Notes: generated from the letters alone by a model not told the origin. DNA of 64,000 bases from Gammaproteobacteria bacterium (GCA_029863705.1 JAOTUU010000002.1:1-64000); one strand, 5' to 3'; numbered from the stretch's first letter, positions 22,691-32,686 are shown. Translations and numbers: made by a program.

Positions 22691-24142
22691 TTGAGCGAAA
22701 GCAACGATACTTCGACTGTTTCTGTAATGTCTCGCCTGCTCCAGCCGGCCGGACTCGATGAAGGACATTTAAACAAGACGCTAGGTTCGATGATGCGCGG
22801 CGGAGTTGACTACGCCGACCTGTATTTTCAGGTGAGCCGGCGGGAAAGCTGGACTGTTGAAGACCGCATTATCCGTGAAGGCAGCTTCAGCATGGATCAG
22901 GGCGTCGGAGTGCGGGCGGTTAGTGGTGAGAAGACCGGTTTCGCGTACTCGGACGAATTGCTGTTGCCTGCGCTCGAGCAGGCGGCAGGCGCCGCGCGTG
23001 CTATCGCCCATACGGGCGGGCAGAAGGCGTTGCAGGCATGGAAGAGGACAGAGTCGTCGCTGCTCTATCCGGTCACGGATCCCACGACGAGCATCACGGA
23101 CGAACAAAAGACAACGATGTTGGCGGAGATCGAGCAGGCGACGCGCGATCTTGATAGCCGCATCGAGCAGGTCATCATTGGCCTATCCAGTAGTCAGGAC
23201 CTCGTTCTGGTGGCTGCATCGGATGGCACGCTGGCATCGGATGTAAGGCCGCTCATTCGCCTCAACGTAAGCGTAATACTCGAGCAGGATGGACGACGTG
23301 AGCAGGGCTATGCCGGGGGCGGCGCCCGATCCGACCTCAACTACTTCCTGTCTGGTGAACTGCCAATAGAGTACGCACGAGAAGCTGTACGACAGGCGAT
23401 CGTGCAACTCGAAGCAAGTGCGGCACCTGCCGGAATGATGCCCGTTGTGCTCGGCCCGGGTTGGCCTGGCATCTTGCTGCACGAGGCAGTTGGACACGGC
23501 CTGGAAGGCGACTTCAACCGCAAAGGTACCTCGGCTTTCTCGGGCAAAGTAGGGCAGCAGGTCGCCGCAACAGAATGCACTATCGTTGACGATGGCACTT
23601 TGCCGAACCGGCGCGGTTCGTTGTCTGTCGACGACGAAGGTACGCCAGGTCAGTACAACGTGCTGGTGGAAAACGGTGTGCTCAAGGGTTACATGCAGGA
23701 CAAGCTCAATGCCCGCCTCATGGGTGTCGAACCGACGGGTAACGGTCGTCGCGAGTCTTATGCCCACATGCCCATGCCGCGCATGACCAATACCTACATG
23801 CTGGCCGGACCGCACGAACCTGGCGACATCATTGCCTCGGTCGATAAAGGAATTTACGCGCCAAACTTCGGTGGTGGCCAGGTGGACATTACCTCTGGCA
23901 AATTCGTGTTCTCTGCGAGCGAGGCGTACCTCATCGAGAACGGCAAAATCACGACGCCCGTTAAAGGCGCAATGCTCATCGGCGATGGTCCCGAAGCATT
24001 GTCGAGGATTTCGATGATCGGCAACGACCTGAAACTTGATAGCGGCGTTGGCACTTGTGGCAAGGAAGGCCAGTCTGTTCCGGTTGGCGTCGGTCAACCG
24101 ACGCTCAAGATCGACGAACTCACCGTTGGCGGTACCGCCTGA
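22691..24142 (+). CDS. tldD: Metalloprotease TldD
   Basis: A 483-residue TldD, which with PmbA/TldE forms a heterodimeric zinc protease that cuts unfolded or modified peptides. The HExxH motif is in [13 protein letters not shown] and the N-terminal DYADLYFQ...[14 protein letters not shown] region is typical. Start TTG 22691 is tentative; ATG 22727 ([12 protein letters not shown]) is an alternative 12 codons later. The partner gene pmbA lies 4 kb downstream at 28219. Confidence 0.93.
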   Translation: MSESNDTSTVSVMSRLLQPAGLDEGHLNKTLGSMMRGGVDYADLYFQVSRRESWTVEDRIIREGSFSMDQGVGVRAVSGEKTGFAYSDELLLPALEQAAGAARAIAHTGGQKALQAWKRTESSLLYPVTDPTTSITDEQKTTMLAEIEQATRDLDSRIEQVIIGLSSSQDLVLVAASDGTLASDVRPLIRLNVSVILEQDGRREQGYAGGGARSDLNYFLSGELPIEYAREAVRQAIVQLEASAAPAGMMPVVLGPGWPGILLHEAVGHGLEGDFNRKGTSAFSGKVGQQVAATECTIVDDGTLPNRRGSLSVDDEGTPGQYNVLVENGVLKGYMQDKLNARLMGVEPTGNGRRESYAHMPMPRMTNTYMLAGPHEPGDIIASVDKGIYAPNFGGGQVDITSGKFVFSASEAYLIENGKITTPVKGAMLIGDGPEALSRISMIGNDLKLDSGVGTCGKEGQSVPVGVGQPTLKIDELTVGGTA

Positions 24143-24193
24143 GTGCAAATCTTCTTTACATAAGCGCGGTTTTGCGAGTTTCACGCTTCGCAC

Positions 24194-24209
24194 TGTGAAA
24201 TTGTTCACT
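24194..24209 (+). promoter_or_regulatory. CRP/Vfr-type operator with class II promoter geometry
   Basis: TGTGA-N6-TCACT matches the CRP half-site pattern in nine of its ten conserved positions, centred at 24201.5. A -10 like hexamer TAATGT lies at 24231-24236. If transcription starts near 24243, the site is at -41.5, the exact class II activation position. The small gene at 24264 would be the target. A CRP homologue is encoded in this window at 33439-34092. Confidence 0.55.
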
Positions 24210-24263
24210 CAATTCAACATATGTATTCGGTAATGTTCGCCTGTCTCCCAAAGGAACATGACG

Positions 24264-24434
24264 ATGGCATTCGAAAACACAATCACAGAGAATGATCTGG
24301 ACGCCAACTCGCAACTATTCGTGCAAGGATTGCGCAGTGAAAGCCATGATTTTGAGCCGGATCTCACCGTTGACGGCTTGTCGGAGTCGATTTTATCGCG
24401 GCTATTGGGCTTGTTCGGTATGGGCCGCTCATAG
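24264..24434 (+). CDS. Small uncharacterised protein (56 aa)
   Basis: A small protein beginning MAFENTITENDLD and ending LLGLFGMGRS. It is acidic in its first two thirds, with no membrane helix and no recognised domain. AAGGA sits 8 nt before ATG 24264; an in-frame ATG at 24258 is too close to it. The CRP-like site and TAATGT element upstream give independent support that the gene is real. About 145 bp with only a CCGGCC/GGCCGG palindrome (24488-24502) separate it from the next small gene. Confidence 0.5.
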   Translation: MAFENTITENDLDANSQLFVQGLRSESHDFEPDLTVDGLSESILSRLLGLFGMGRS

Positions 24435-24578
24435 CACAGAAAGCTGCAGGGAGCTGGCTTCCCGCCCCATTTTCGACCCTTTCTTCCCGGCCATTGGCCG
24501 GATTCGCCGCTGTGCTGACTGGACGCGCCGCCGCTGGCTATGGACAATGAGTGCAGGCTGGTAATAACAACAGAAACT

Positions 24579-24779
24579 ATGTGGGTCTCAAGACCAATCT
24601 ACGAAAGCTTGCCGTACATGTATTTGCTCGTCGGTGCAATATCGCTCTGCGCGTCGATGTACGTGAATCATTGGTACTGGCCGACGATATGCTTCGTCAC
24701 CGGATTGGTTTGCCTTGTTGCAGGGCTGGTCGTGCTCTTGAAGCGCCGTGACTACCGCGTAACAGATCGCCGCGGCTGA
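24579..24779 (+). CDS. Small two-helix membrane protein (66 aa)
   Basis: A protein of 66 residues starting MWVSRPIYESLPY, with two hydrophobic helices (about 11-27 and 31-50) joined by NHWYWP and a basic tail LKRRDYR. No Shine-Dalgarno sequence is obvious; ATG 24540 in the same frame would add 13 residues. It is convergent with the ExeA/FHA gene, whose stop is 6 bp away. I do not recognise a named family; pairing with an ExeA-like ATPase is inference from position. Confidence 0.55.
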   Translation: MWVSRPIYESLPYMYLLVGAISLCASMYVNHWYWPTICFVTGLVCLVAGLVVLLKRRDYRVTDRRG

Positions 24780-24785
24780 GCCAGG

Positions 24786-26045
24786 CTACTCTCCGACGAC
24801 TGAGGCCTCGTCGTCATCAATCTGCGCATGGTCATCGATTTCGTTTGCAGCAGTGTCATCAAAGGCGTCCGACTGGCGAAGATCTGTGTAAATGAGTTCG
24901 TGTACGCCGAGGGACACGGTGTCGCCATTTCGTAGCCGATATTTCTTAACCTGCTTTTCGCCGAGAAACACGCCATTTGTGCTGTTCAGGTCCTCTATAA
25001 CGCAACCATCGTCATCGCTTACGAGTTGTGCGTGGTGGCGGCTGACAAATTTGCTCTTGATGTATATTTCGTTGTCCGGTGAGCGACCAACGATAATGCG
25101 ACCTAGCGGGAACGACTGTACCAATAGCGATTCGCCCTCAGAGCGCACTTCGATTTGCGTTGCATGATTCTTCGGGCTACGACGTCGTTCAGATACCTGC
25201 TGCAGTTTTTTGTGCAGCCCCGTATTGCTGTCGTGTTCTTTCCAGTTCAGCTCGGCGACAGCCGACATGATGTCATCGGCACTCACGGTTTCTTTTTCGT
25301 CGGCGAAAGCACACAGGAGCGCTGTGTCGCAGAGTGTGTTGATGAGACGGGGCACGCCACCAGAATATCGATGGATGATTTCGAAAGTAGAATCATCGAA
25401 TAGATCATCGATTTCCCGGCCCGCAACATTGAGACGGTGCACGATGTACTCGCGCATTTCACGGGAATCCAGTGCGCCGATGTGAAAACGCAGGCGAACA
25501 CGCTGCACAAGTTGTTCAAGCTTGCGTGCTTCCAGAGTTTCCTTGAGTTCCGGTTGTCCGGCGAGAATGATCCGCAGAACCTTCTCCTTGTGGGTTTCTA
25601 TGCCCGACAACAAGCGAATTTCTTCCAAGACCTTCTTTGTCAGGTTTTGCGCCTCATCCACAATGAGTACGACCTTCTTGCCGTTCGAATATTGCTCGAT
25701 AAGGAACATGTTGAGCATGTCCAACAACTCAACTTTGTGTTTGTTGAAGGGCTTGAAACCAAATTCTGTGAGTACCGATTGCAGGAATTGCGTTGGTGTT
25801 AGTTGTGTCTGGGAAACGACCGCGTAGACGACATCGTCATCGAGCTCGGCCAGAAATGATTGCAGCAAGGTCGTTTTTCCTGAGCCAATGTCACCCGTGA
25901 TAATGACGAACCCGTCTGCCAACCAGATCGTCGATTCCATATATGCTTTGGCGCGCGCATGTTGCTTGCTCCAGTACAGGAAGTCCGGATCAGGCGTCAG
26001 CCGAAATGGCTGCTCTTTGAGTTTGAAATGCTCGACGTATGACAT
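24786..26045 (-). CDS. ExeA/GspA-like AAA ATPase with C-terminal FHA domain
   Basis: A 419-residue protein. Residues 1-290 are an AAA_22/ExeA-type ATPase (MSYVEHFKLKEQPFRLTPDP, Walker A GDIGSGKT at 51-58, Walker B VVLIVDEAQN). Residues about 310-390 form an FHA domain with GRSPDNEIYI, SRHHA and NSTNG, the phosphothreonine-binding signature. ExeA proteins help assemble the type II secretion secretin through peptidoglycan, but here the peptidoglycan-binding domain is replaced by FHA, and no membrane helix is present. It lies 70 bp after purK on the same strand. No Ser/Thr kinase is in the window. Confidence 0.85.
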   Translation of the reverse strand: MSYVEHFKLKEQPFRLTPDPDFLYWSKQHARAKAYMESTIWLADGFVIITGDIGSGKTTLLQSFLAELDDDVVYAVVSQTQLTPTQFLQSVLTEFGFKPFNKHKVELLDMLNMFLIEQYSNGKKVVLIVDEAQNLTKKVLEEIRLLSGIETHKEKVLRIILAGQPELKETLEARKLEQLVQRVRLRFHIGALDSREMREYIVHRLNVAGREIDDLFDDSTFEIIHRYSGGVPRLINTLCDTALLCAFADEKETVSADDIMSAVAELNWKEHDSNTGLHKKLQQVSERRRSPKNHATQIEVRSEGESLLVQSFPLGRIIVGRSPDNEIYIKSKFVSRHHAQLVSDDDGCVIEDLNSTNGVFLGEKQVKKYRLRNGDTVSLGVHELIYTDLRQSDAFDDTAANEIDDHAQIDDDEASVVGE

Positions 26046-26115
26046 ATCGCTTTCTATGTAACCGCCTGTCAGGCCGCGGTTTTCAACCAGTTTACCCGGT
26101 TTTTCGTTCTACGGG

Positions 26116-27222
26116 CTACGTCTCAGTTCCTCTCGGGGTGGTCGAACTCGTCACAGAATCCTGAATTTCGGCGAGCAGGCGGTCTCGATCGGTCTCCGAC
26201 GGCGTGACGACGGTTATGTGGCCGAGTTTTCGACCCGGTCGCGGTGTCTTTCCATAATCATGCAGGTGACCATGAGCAAGATGCCGGGCAGTGTCTGGAA
26301 CCTGGCCGATCAGGTTGATCATTCCGGCGTAGCCTCGGCATTTCGTTGGCCCTGGCGGCTGATTCGTGATCGCCAGCAGGTGATTCGCGAACTGGCTGGT
26401 TTCGCAACCTTCTATTGTCCAGTGCCCCGAGTTGTGTACGCGAGGTGCGAATTCATTTGCAAGAAGTTCATCTCCGATAACAAACAACTCGAGGGCAAGT
26501 ACGCCGACGTAGTCCAGATGCTCGAGCAAGTCGACGATGTATTGCTGTGCCTGCTCTGTGAGGCCGTGGTTTTCAACAGGGGCACGCGATGTTTGCAAGA
26601 TACCTCCCGCATGCTCATTTCGTGTCAGGCAGTAGGTTGCACTTTCACCATCGACGTTACGCACACCTATGGCCGAAACCTCGCAGTCGAACGGGACCCA
26701 TTGTTCTGCGACGAGGTCGCGGCCGCCCAGTGATGCCCAGGCCTCGTCGATCTGCTCAGCATTGTTTAAAACGAATTGCCCTTTGCCGTCGTAGCCCATG
26801 CGTCGCGTCTTGAGTACCAGTGGAAGGCCTAGCGAAGTGACTGCGGCTTCGAGGTCCGTTGTTGAGTCGATCGCCCTGTATTGCGCCAGTGGAATTGCCA
26901 GGCGTTCAAACAGTTCTTTTTCCGCGAGCCGGTCTTGCGCATGTCGCAGTGCCGCGGGTGGAGGATAAATCGGCACGAGGTCGGCGATGTCCAGTAGCGG
27001 CTCTACCGGGACATTTTCGAATTCGTATGTAACGACGTCGCTCTTGTCTGCGAGTACGGCCAGGGCGACTCGATCGTCGAAGTTGGCTCGAATGACCGGT
27101 CCAATTTCTCGGGCAGGCGGGTCGTCCGAGGGGTCGAGGAAGCAGCAGCTGTGGCCGAGATTGCACGCGGCAAGTCCGAGCATTTGGCCAAGCTGGCCCG
27201 CGCCGATAATGCCTATACGCAT
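26116..27222 (-). CDS. purK: 5-(carboxyamino)imidazole ribonucleotide synthase
   Basis: A 368-residue ATP-grasp enzyme that carboxylates AIR to N5-CAIR in purine synthesis. The N-terminal IGIIGAGQLGQML, the ATP-grasp stretch LKTRRMGYDGKGQF and the late NEFAPRVHNSGHWT are diagnostic. It follows purE by 3 bp, the standard purE-purK order, and uses the product handed to PurE. Confidence 0.96.
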   Translation of the reverse strand: MRIGIIGAGQLGQMLGLAACNLGHSCCFLDPSDDPPAREIGPVIRANFDDRVALAVLADKSDVVTYEFENVPVEPLLDIADLVPIYPPPAALRHAQDRLAEKELFERLAIPLAQYRAIDSTTDLEAAVTSLGLPLVLKTRRMGYDGKGQFVLNNAEQIDEAWASLGGRDLVAEQWVPFDCEVSAIGVRNVDGESATYCLTRNEHAGGILQTSRAPVENHGLTEQAQQYIVDLLEHLDYVGVLALELFVIGDELLANEFAPRVHNSGHWTIEGCETSQFANHLLAITNQPPGPTKCRGYAGMINLIGQVPDTARHLAHGHLHDYGKTPRPGRKLGHITVVTPSETDRDRLLAEIQDSVTSSTTPRGTET

Positions 27223-27225
27223 TCG

Positions 27226-27714
27226 TTACTTGCTGGGATCTTGGTCGGCGAGAACCTTGTCTGTTTGGTTCTTGCGATACTGATCCAATGTGATGGCGAC
27301 AGTACTGTCATCGTTGGCAAGAATGGCGGCCGCGAGCAATGCTGCATTCACGGCACCAGCATGGCCGATTGCCATGCTGCCGACGGGTATGCCGGCCGGC
27401 ATTTGCGCAATTGAGAGTAGGGAATCCATTCCGTTGAGAGCTTTGGACTGCACCGGAACACCCAGCACAGGTACTCGCGTTTTCGCCGCGGCCATGCCGG
27501 GCAGGTGCGCCGCACCGCCGGCTCCGGCAATGATGACTTTGAGGCCGCGATCAACGGCGGCTTCAGCATATTCGAACAGAAGATCTGGCGTGCGGTGTGC
27601 CGATATAACACGCACTTCGTGATTCACACCAAGCACGTTTAGTGTCTCGCTGGCGTGCTGCATTGTTTCCCAGTCTGACCGGGAGCCCATGATGATGCTG
27701 ACTCTTATGCTCAT
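27226..27714 (-). CDS. purE: N5-CAIR mutase
   Basis: A 162-residue class I PurE, which converts N5-CAIR to CAIR. Motifs: [31 protein letters not shown] and [14 protein letters not shown]. The start overlaps the darP stop (ATGA), which suggests translational coupling in a darP-purE-purK transcript. Length and motifs are normal. Confidence 0.96.
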   Translation of the reverse strand: MSIRVSIIMGSRSDWETMQHASETLNVLGVNHEVRVISAHRTPDLLFEYAEAAVDRGLKVIIAGAGGAAHLPGMAAAKTRVPVLGVPVQSKALNGMDSLLSIAQMPAGIPVGSMAIGHAGAVNAALLAAAILANDDSTVAITLDQYRKNQTDKVLADQDPSK

Positions 27715-28202
27715 TTCGCGATTTTAACCAGAATCTCGTGAATACGGCGGAATATCTGCCGTCGAATTGACTTTTCTTTTCTTTCGTCCAGCACGACATT
27801 GAGATCGTCCAGCAACTCTCGTAGCTGGTCGTCCGAGTTGCCGGTCGCTTCGCTGAATGCCTTGAAAGCAGACGCTCTGTCCTTGAACAACTGGTCTCGC
27901 CAGCGCTCGGCCGCCGCAAACACCTTCTTGTTTTCTATTTCATCGGCTTGCAGCAGCCTGAGCCCGAGCCGAATGGGTTCGACATCCACGCTTTTCATCA
28001 GCTTGCCGATAAGTTGTTTCTGCCTGCGCAGGGCGCCGTGTGATTTGATGGAGCGCGCAGCCTGGACAGCTCGTAGCAAGCGTTCATCGATTGAGAGTGC
28101 GGCAAGTTCGGAATCAGTCAGGGCGATAAGTTGCTCGCCGAGTTTCTGTAGTGCGAGGTGCTCTCGTTTTCTCGCGCTTTTGCTGGGCTTTGAATCGGTC
28201 AC
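27711..28202 (-). CDS. darP: Ribosome biogenesis factor DarP (YjgA)
   Basis: A 163-residue helical, highly charged protein of the DarP/YjgA (DUF615) family, which binds late 50S precursors near the peptidyl-transferase centre. Typical segments are [19 protein letters not shown] and [15 protein letters not shown]. In E. coli yjgA is divergent from pmbA; the same divergent pair is seen here, with only 16 bp between the start codons. Here it additionally leads the purE-purK genes. Confidence 0.93.
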   Translation of the reverse strand: MTDSKPSKSARKREHLALQKLGEQLIALTDSELAALSIDERLLRAVQAARSIKSHGALRRQKQLIGKLMKSVDVEPIRLGLRLLQADEIENKKVFAAAERWRDQLFKDRASAFKAFSEATGNSDDQLRELLDDLNVVLDERKEKSIRRQIFRRIHEILVKIAK

Positions 28203-28218
28203 CGGCTAAGCTTACCTC

Positions 28219-29538
28219 ATGGAACGTAAGGAACTAGAAGCCCTTGTACACATGGCGCTAGATGAGGCCAGAAAACAAGGCGCCGATCAGGCGGAAGTTG
28301 GCGTGAGCATTGAATCAGGGCTGTCGGCTACGGCACGTCTTGGCGATGTTGAGAACCTCGAATACACCAACGATCGTGGCATTGGCATAACCGTATTCAA
28401 GGATTCCAGAAAGGGGAGTGCAAGCACCACCGATATCAGCGCCGGAGCCATACGCGAGGCGGTGACCAAGGCGTGCACATTTGCGACCGTTACTGCAAGG
28501 GACCCGGCCTCGGGGCTCGCAGATGCTGACCTGATGTGCACTGATGCGAAAGACCTGGATCTGGATTACCCCTGGAGCATTGATGCGTCCGATGCCATTG
28601 CGATGGCAATCGAATGCGAAGCGCAGGCATTAAACTTCGACTCGCGCATTACGAATTCCGAAGGCGCTTCTGTGTCGAGTAACCGCGGCACACGTGCCTA
28701 TGGCAATTCGCATGGTTTTATTGGCAGCTTTTCGAAAACCAGTCACAGCATCAGTTGCGTTGTTCTCGGCTCTGCCGATGGCGAAATGCAGCGTGACTAC
28801 TATTACAGCTCCGCCCGCGATCCGGCGGAGCTTGAAAGCACGGAGCTGATCGGCGAGACGGCGGCAAAACGCGCAATCAGCCGGCTCGGTGCACGCAAAA
28901 TCAAAACCACGCGAGCGCCGGTTTTGTTCATTCCGGAAATGGCACGTGGTTTTATCGGCCATTCGATTGGTGCCATCATGGGTGGCGCACAATACCGCCG
29001 CGCATCCTTTCTCCTCGATGCCGTCGGTGAGAAGATATTTCCCGATTTTGTAAGCATCGAAGAACGCCCGCACATTCCCAAAGCACCGTCGAGCACGCCC
29101 TACGATGCCGAAGGCGTGGCGACGTACGATCGCGACATCGTTGCGGGTGGGGAGCTGCTGGGCTACGTACTGAGCAGCTACTCTGCGCGCCGGTTGGGGC
29201 TGCAGACAACGGCAAACGCAGGCGGTGCACAAAACCTTAATGTCCCTGGCAATGCTGGTGACCTAGAGGCGCTCATCAAACAGATGGGTACTGGCCTGAT
29301 CGTCGAAGAACTCATCGGTCAGGGTGTCAATGCGGTTACCGGCGACTACTCGCGCGGCGCAGTCGGGCAGTGGGTAGAGAACGGTGAAATTCTTTACCCG
29401 GTCCACGAGGTGACTATCGCGGGAAACCTGCGCGATCTCTATGGGCGTATCGCTGCTATTGGTACAGACCAGGACACACGAGGCGGCATCCGCTGTGGCT
29501 CGTTGCTCGTTGAAGGAATGACGATCGCCGGCGCGTAG
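28219..29538 (+). CDS. pmbA: Metalloprotease subunit PmbA/TldE
   Basis: A 439-residue TldE subunit, the partner of TldD. It lacks the HExxH zinc motif, as is normal for TldE. The N-terminal region ADQAEVGVSIESGLSATAR and later SSYSARRLGLQTTANAGGAQNL are typical. It is divergent from darP and convergent with yihY (2 bp between stops). The pair tldD/pmbA is split by about 4 kb here. Confidence 0.95.
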   Translation: MERKELEALVHMALDEARKQGADQAEVGVSIESGLSATARLGDVENLEYTNDRGIGITVFKDSRKGSASTTDISAGAIREAVTKACTFATVTARDPASGLADADLMCTDAKDLDLDYPWSIDASDAIAMAIECEAQALNFDSRITNSEGASVSSNRGTRAYGNSHGFIGSFSKTSHSISCVVLGSADGEMQRDYYYSSARDPAELESTELIGETAAKRAISRLGARKIKTTRAPVLFIPEMARGFIGHSIGAIMGGAQYRRASFLLDAVGEKIFPDFVSIEERPHIPKAPSSTPYDAEGVATYDRDIVAGGELLGYVLSSYSARRLGLQTTANAGGAQNLNVPGNAGDLEALIKQMGTGLIVEELIGQGVNAVTGDYSRGAVGQWVENGEILYPVHEVTIAGNLRDLYGRIAAIGTDQDTRGGIRCGSLLVEGMTIAGA

Positions 29539-29540
29539 GC

Positions 29541-30857
29541 TTACTGCTCGCCTTTATCCAGCAGGTCGGCTAGCGTCTGCTCGCCGACTGTCGATGACAC
29601 GGCTGCGTCCACCTGTTCGCCCAGTACGGTAATTTCATCAGCCCATTCGGGGTCCCGGTAAGACCCGGTTTCGCCCCTGTCGCGAACGACGGCAATCACA
29701 TCGTTCAGCAAAATGCGCGACATTTCGCGACCAGGTAGGAGGTCCTCCTGCTCCGTTGATGTTAGCAAGCCGGCACCCTCAAGCCCGGCAATGATCGGCG
29801 TCAGGGTAATCGACGGAATGCGCAGCGCGCGGGCCAATTCACGCACCGAGATTGTTGTATCACCCTGACGAAAGGCGCGACCAACAAGCATCATGGTATT
29901 CAGCGCAAGACGCTCGCGCATAGCGTTCGATAGCCGCGGTTCGCGCCGGCCAATGCGCAGGAACGCGGGGTTCTGATGGTAGAAAGCGAGTTGTGCCCCA
30001 ATGAGCAGGATCAGCCAATTCAAATACAACCAGATCAGCGTGGTGATAGCGACCGCAAAGCCTGAATAGATCAATTGAGTGCGTGTTGAGTAAACGACAA
30101 AGGTAGCGAAAATAACGCTGATAGTGGCCCAAAATGAGCCGCCTGCGATGCCGCCGACGAGCGCGGAACGAAGACGTACGCGTGTATTCGGCATGTACAT
30201 GTAAACGAAGGTGAAGACGCCCGTGACAAGCACGTAAGGCGTTAACTTGCTGGTTGCCAAAAAGACCGGGCCGAGCAATTCTGACGTGACGAAGAGTTGC
30301 ACGATCGTATTACTGCGCAGGGAAGCGATCAGCCCCAGAGCGACGACGATGACAACCGGCCCGATGAGCATGACGATCATGTATTCAATAAAGCGCCGCG
30401 CGAAATTTCGCCGCTTGGCCACGTACCAGACATAGTTGAAGCTCTCTTCGACCTTTTGCACCATCGACACAGCGGTGTAGATAAAGAACGCGAGAGAGAT
30501 GCCGCCCAGGACACCGCCTTTGACGTTATCGACGAGATCGATGATTTGCTGGGTAATTTGTGCGCCCTGCTCACCGAGTGGCTCAAGCAGTTTGAAAAGC
30601 AGCGGTTCGAGCTCGTTGTGGACGCCCAATCCTTTCAAAACCGAAAAACTGAAAGCAATGAGCGGCACGATAGCCAGCAACGTCGTATACACGAGGCTCA
30701 TTGAGCGCAGCGTCAACTGGCCCTGGACTACGTCGCGGACCAGCGCAAAGACGTAGCGCAGCACTACCGATAGCACATGACCGAGTATGCCGAAGCGTTC
30801 CTCCAGTATGTCGCTCCAGATGAGCGTGTCGAGCCTTGTGCGTAGCGTCGGGATCAT
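29541..30857 (-). CDS. yihY: YihY/virulence factor BrkB family inner-membrane protein with C-terminal winged helix
   Basis: A 438-residue protein. Residues about 40-285 form the six-helix YihY/BrkB membrane domain (LRSMSLVYTTLLAIVPL, NYVWYVAKRRNFARRF). Residues about 300-400 look like a cytoplasmic winged-helix domain (ISVRELARALRIPSITLTPIIAGLEGAGLL). The earlier name RNase BN for this family was later shown to be wrong. It is 9 bp downstream of purC on the same strand. Its transport substrate, if any, is unknown. Confidence 0.9.
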   Translation of the reverse strand: MIPTLRTRLDTLIWSDILEERFGILGHVLSVVLRYVFALVRDVVQGQLTLRSMSLVYTTLLAIVPLIAFSFSVLKGLGVHNELEPLLFKLLEPLGEQGAQITQQIIDLVDNVKGGVLGGISLAFFIYTAVSMVQKVEESFNYVWYVAKRRNFARRFIEYMIVMLIGPVVIVVALGLIASLRSNTIVQLFVTSELLGPVFLATSKLTPYVLVTGVFTFVYMYMPNTRVRLRSALVGGIAGGSFWATISVIFATFVVYSTRTQLIYSGFAVAITTLIWLYLNWLILLIGAQLAFYHQNPAFLRIGRREPRLSNAMRERLALNTMMLVGRAFRQGDTTISVRELARALRIPSITLTPIIAGLEGAGLLTSTEQEDLLPGREMSRILLNDVIAVVRDRGETGSYRDPEWADEITVLGEQVDAAVSSTVGEQTLADLLDKGEQ

Positions 30858-30866
30858 GCTGGCCTG

Positions 30867-31763
30867 CTACTTCGCGCCTGTTAAACGGGTATACGCCTCA
30901 TGGTACTTCGCGCTGCTTCGGCTTAATACCTCGCTTGGCAAGTCGGGACCGGGTGCTGTTTTATCCCAGTCGAGTGTATCGAGGTAGTCGCGCACGAATT
31001 GTTTGTCGAAACTGGGGGGGCTTGAACCCGTCGAGTAATCATCGACGGGCCAGAACCGCGACGAATCCGGGGTCAGCACTTCATCGATCAAATAGAGTCG
31101 GCCCTCATCGTCGAGGCCAAATTCGAATTTTGTGTCGGCAATAATAATGCCGCGCTCCAGTGCGTAGTGCGCGGCGCGTTCATAAATTGCGATAGACAGA
31201 TCGCGGACTCGCTGCGCCAAATTCTCACCGAGCATGTCGACGACTGCCTCATAGCTGATGTTCTCATCGTGATCTCCCGCCTCCGCTTTGGTTGCGGGTG
31301 TGAACAGCGTCTGTGGCAGTTGTTCGGCTTGTTTGAGGCCGGAAGGCAAGTCGATACCGCAAACCTTGCCGGTATCGAGATAATCGCGCCACCCCGAGCC
31401 GATAAGGTAGCCGCGCACCACTGACTCGATCGGCAGCGGCTTGAGTCGTTTGACGACAAGTGACTGATCGCGCAGCTGGTTCGCGACTTCGGTATCGCTG
31501 ATAACGTCATCAATAGTCAGTTCCGTTAGTTGGTTATCGACCAGGTCGGCCATCATTCGGAACCAGAACAGGGATATCTGAGTCAGGATACGACCCTTGC
31601 CAGGCATACCATCCGGCATGACCACGTCATAGGCCGACAGGCGGTCGGTCGTCACAATGAGCAAGTGATCGGGGTCGATGCTGTAAATGTCACGGACTTT
31701 GCCACGACCAATTAGCGGCAGGTCGGGTAATTGGGACTCCAGCAGCGCGTCGGCTGAATCCAT
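30867..31763 (-). CDS. purC: SAICAR synthetase
   Basis: A 298-residue phosphoribosylaminoimidazole-succinocarboxamide synthase, which couples CAIR and aspartate. Motifs: GKVRDIYSID, TTDRLSAYDVVMP, VRGYLIGSGWRDY and IADTKFEFGLD. It is the longer form (near 300 residues), unlike the roughly 240-residue E. coli enzyme. It lies about 3 kb from purE-purK on the same strand, with pmbA and yihY between. Confidence 0.96.
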   Translation of the reverse strand: MDSADALLESQLPDLPLIGRGKVRDIYSIDPDHLLIVTTDRLSAYDVVMPDGMPGKGRILTQISLFWFRMMADLVDNQLTELTIDDVISDTEVANQLRDQSLVVKRLKPLPIESVVRGYLIGSGWRDYLDTGKVCGIDLPSGLKQAEQLPQTLFTPATKAEAGDHDENISYEAVVDMLGENLAQRVRDLSIAIYERAAHYALERGIIIADTKFEFGLDDEGRLYLIDEVLTPDSSRFWPVDDYSTGSSPPSFDKQFVRDYLDTLDWDKTAPGPDLPSEVLSRSSAKYHEAYTRLTGAK

Positions 31764-31891
31764 CGTTTTTGGTCTCGTTCGTTTAAGACACGGTGATGAT
31801 GGCCGTTCGGCATGTTTCAGGCAAGCGCCGGCATAGGAAAGCGTGCCCGCAACCGTTAGGATTGCACCACGGCTAATCGTGAGAATTTGGA

Positions 31892-32686
31892 TTGTACTGG
31901 GGCAAAATCATCGGCACATTGGCGGGCCTCGCAACCTTAAAGCCATGGTTTGCATTGCTCGGCCTTTTTCTCGGTCATCAATTCGACCGTGGGTTCGCCA
32001 ATAAATACCGCAGCTTCGAGCAGCAGGGTCAGCGTATCGACCGCTTGCCAGATGACTTTATCAAGGCGCTTTTCCAGACTATGGGGCACCTCGCCAAGTC
32101 TGACGGCAGGGTAAGCCAGCAGGAAATCCGCGCAGCGCGATCCATCATGCACCGGCTCGGCCTGGGGCCCGCGCAAGTCCGTCACGCCATCAACTGGTTT
32201 GACGAGGGCAAACTAGCCACTTTTCCGCTGCTGAAAACTGCTCGACAATTGCGGCGTGTCGGCGCGCGCCGCGCCGACTTGCGGCTGTTGTTCGTTCGCT
32301 TAGTGCTCGAGGTGGTGTTGGCGAAAGATCGGCTGCACCAAAAAGAACGCGCGATGATCTGGACAGTTTGCACGGAACTGGACATTGGTCGCGTGGAGTT
32401 AGCACAGCTCGAGGCAATGATCCGCGCACAAAAAGGCTTTCGCCGCTCTCCGGCCGGCGACGCAGATGCTCGGCGTATCCGGCAAGCCTACCGGAGGCTC
32501 GGCATTGGATCGTCGGCGACCAATGACGAGATCAAGACAGCTTATCGACGGCTCATGAGTAAGAACCACCCGGACAAGATCGCATCGACCAACCCTGATG
32601 CTGCCGTCGTTGCCGAGGCCGATAAGCGCACGCGCGAAGTTCGCAGCGCGTACGAAATGCTCAAAGCCCGCCGATCGATACGATGA
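31892..32686 (+). CDS. djlA: Co-chaperone DjlA (TerB and J domains)
   Basis: A 264-residue membrane-anchored DnaK co-chaperone. The N-terminus [12 protein letters not shown] plus a hydrophobic helix (about 5-28) is the single anchor, a TerB-like helical domain covers about 50-185, and a C-terminal J domain (about 197-262) has the HPD motif in [12 protein letters not shown] at 31892 gives the conserved N-terminus. It is divergent from purC with a 128-bp gap. Confidence 0.93.
   Translation: MYWGKIIGTLAGLATLKPWFALLGLFLGHQFDRGFANKYRSFEQQGQRIDRLPDDFIKALFQTMGHLAKSDGRVSQQEIRAARSIMHRLGLGPAQVRHAINWFDEGKLATFPLLKTARQLRRVGARRADLRLLFVRLVLEVVLAKDRLHQKERAMIWTVCTELDIGRVELAQLEAMIRAQKGFRRSPAGDADARRIRQAYRRLGIGSSATNDEIKTAYRRLMSKNHPDKIASTNPDAAVVAEADKRTREVRSAYEMLKARRSIR

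Noticed and set aside
23183-24208. A 341-residue minus-strand frame
   Set aside because: It is antisense to tldD and carries no recognisable motif or ribosome site.
24488-24502. CCGGCC/GGCCGG palindrome as terminator of the 56-residue gene
   Set aside because: Only a 6-bp stem with a 3-base loop and no T run follows it.
26046-26115. AACCGC/GCGGTT hairpin as terminator between purK and the ExeA/FHA gene
   Set aside because: On the minus strand, the direction of transcription, no T run follows the stem.
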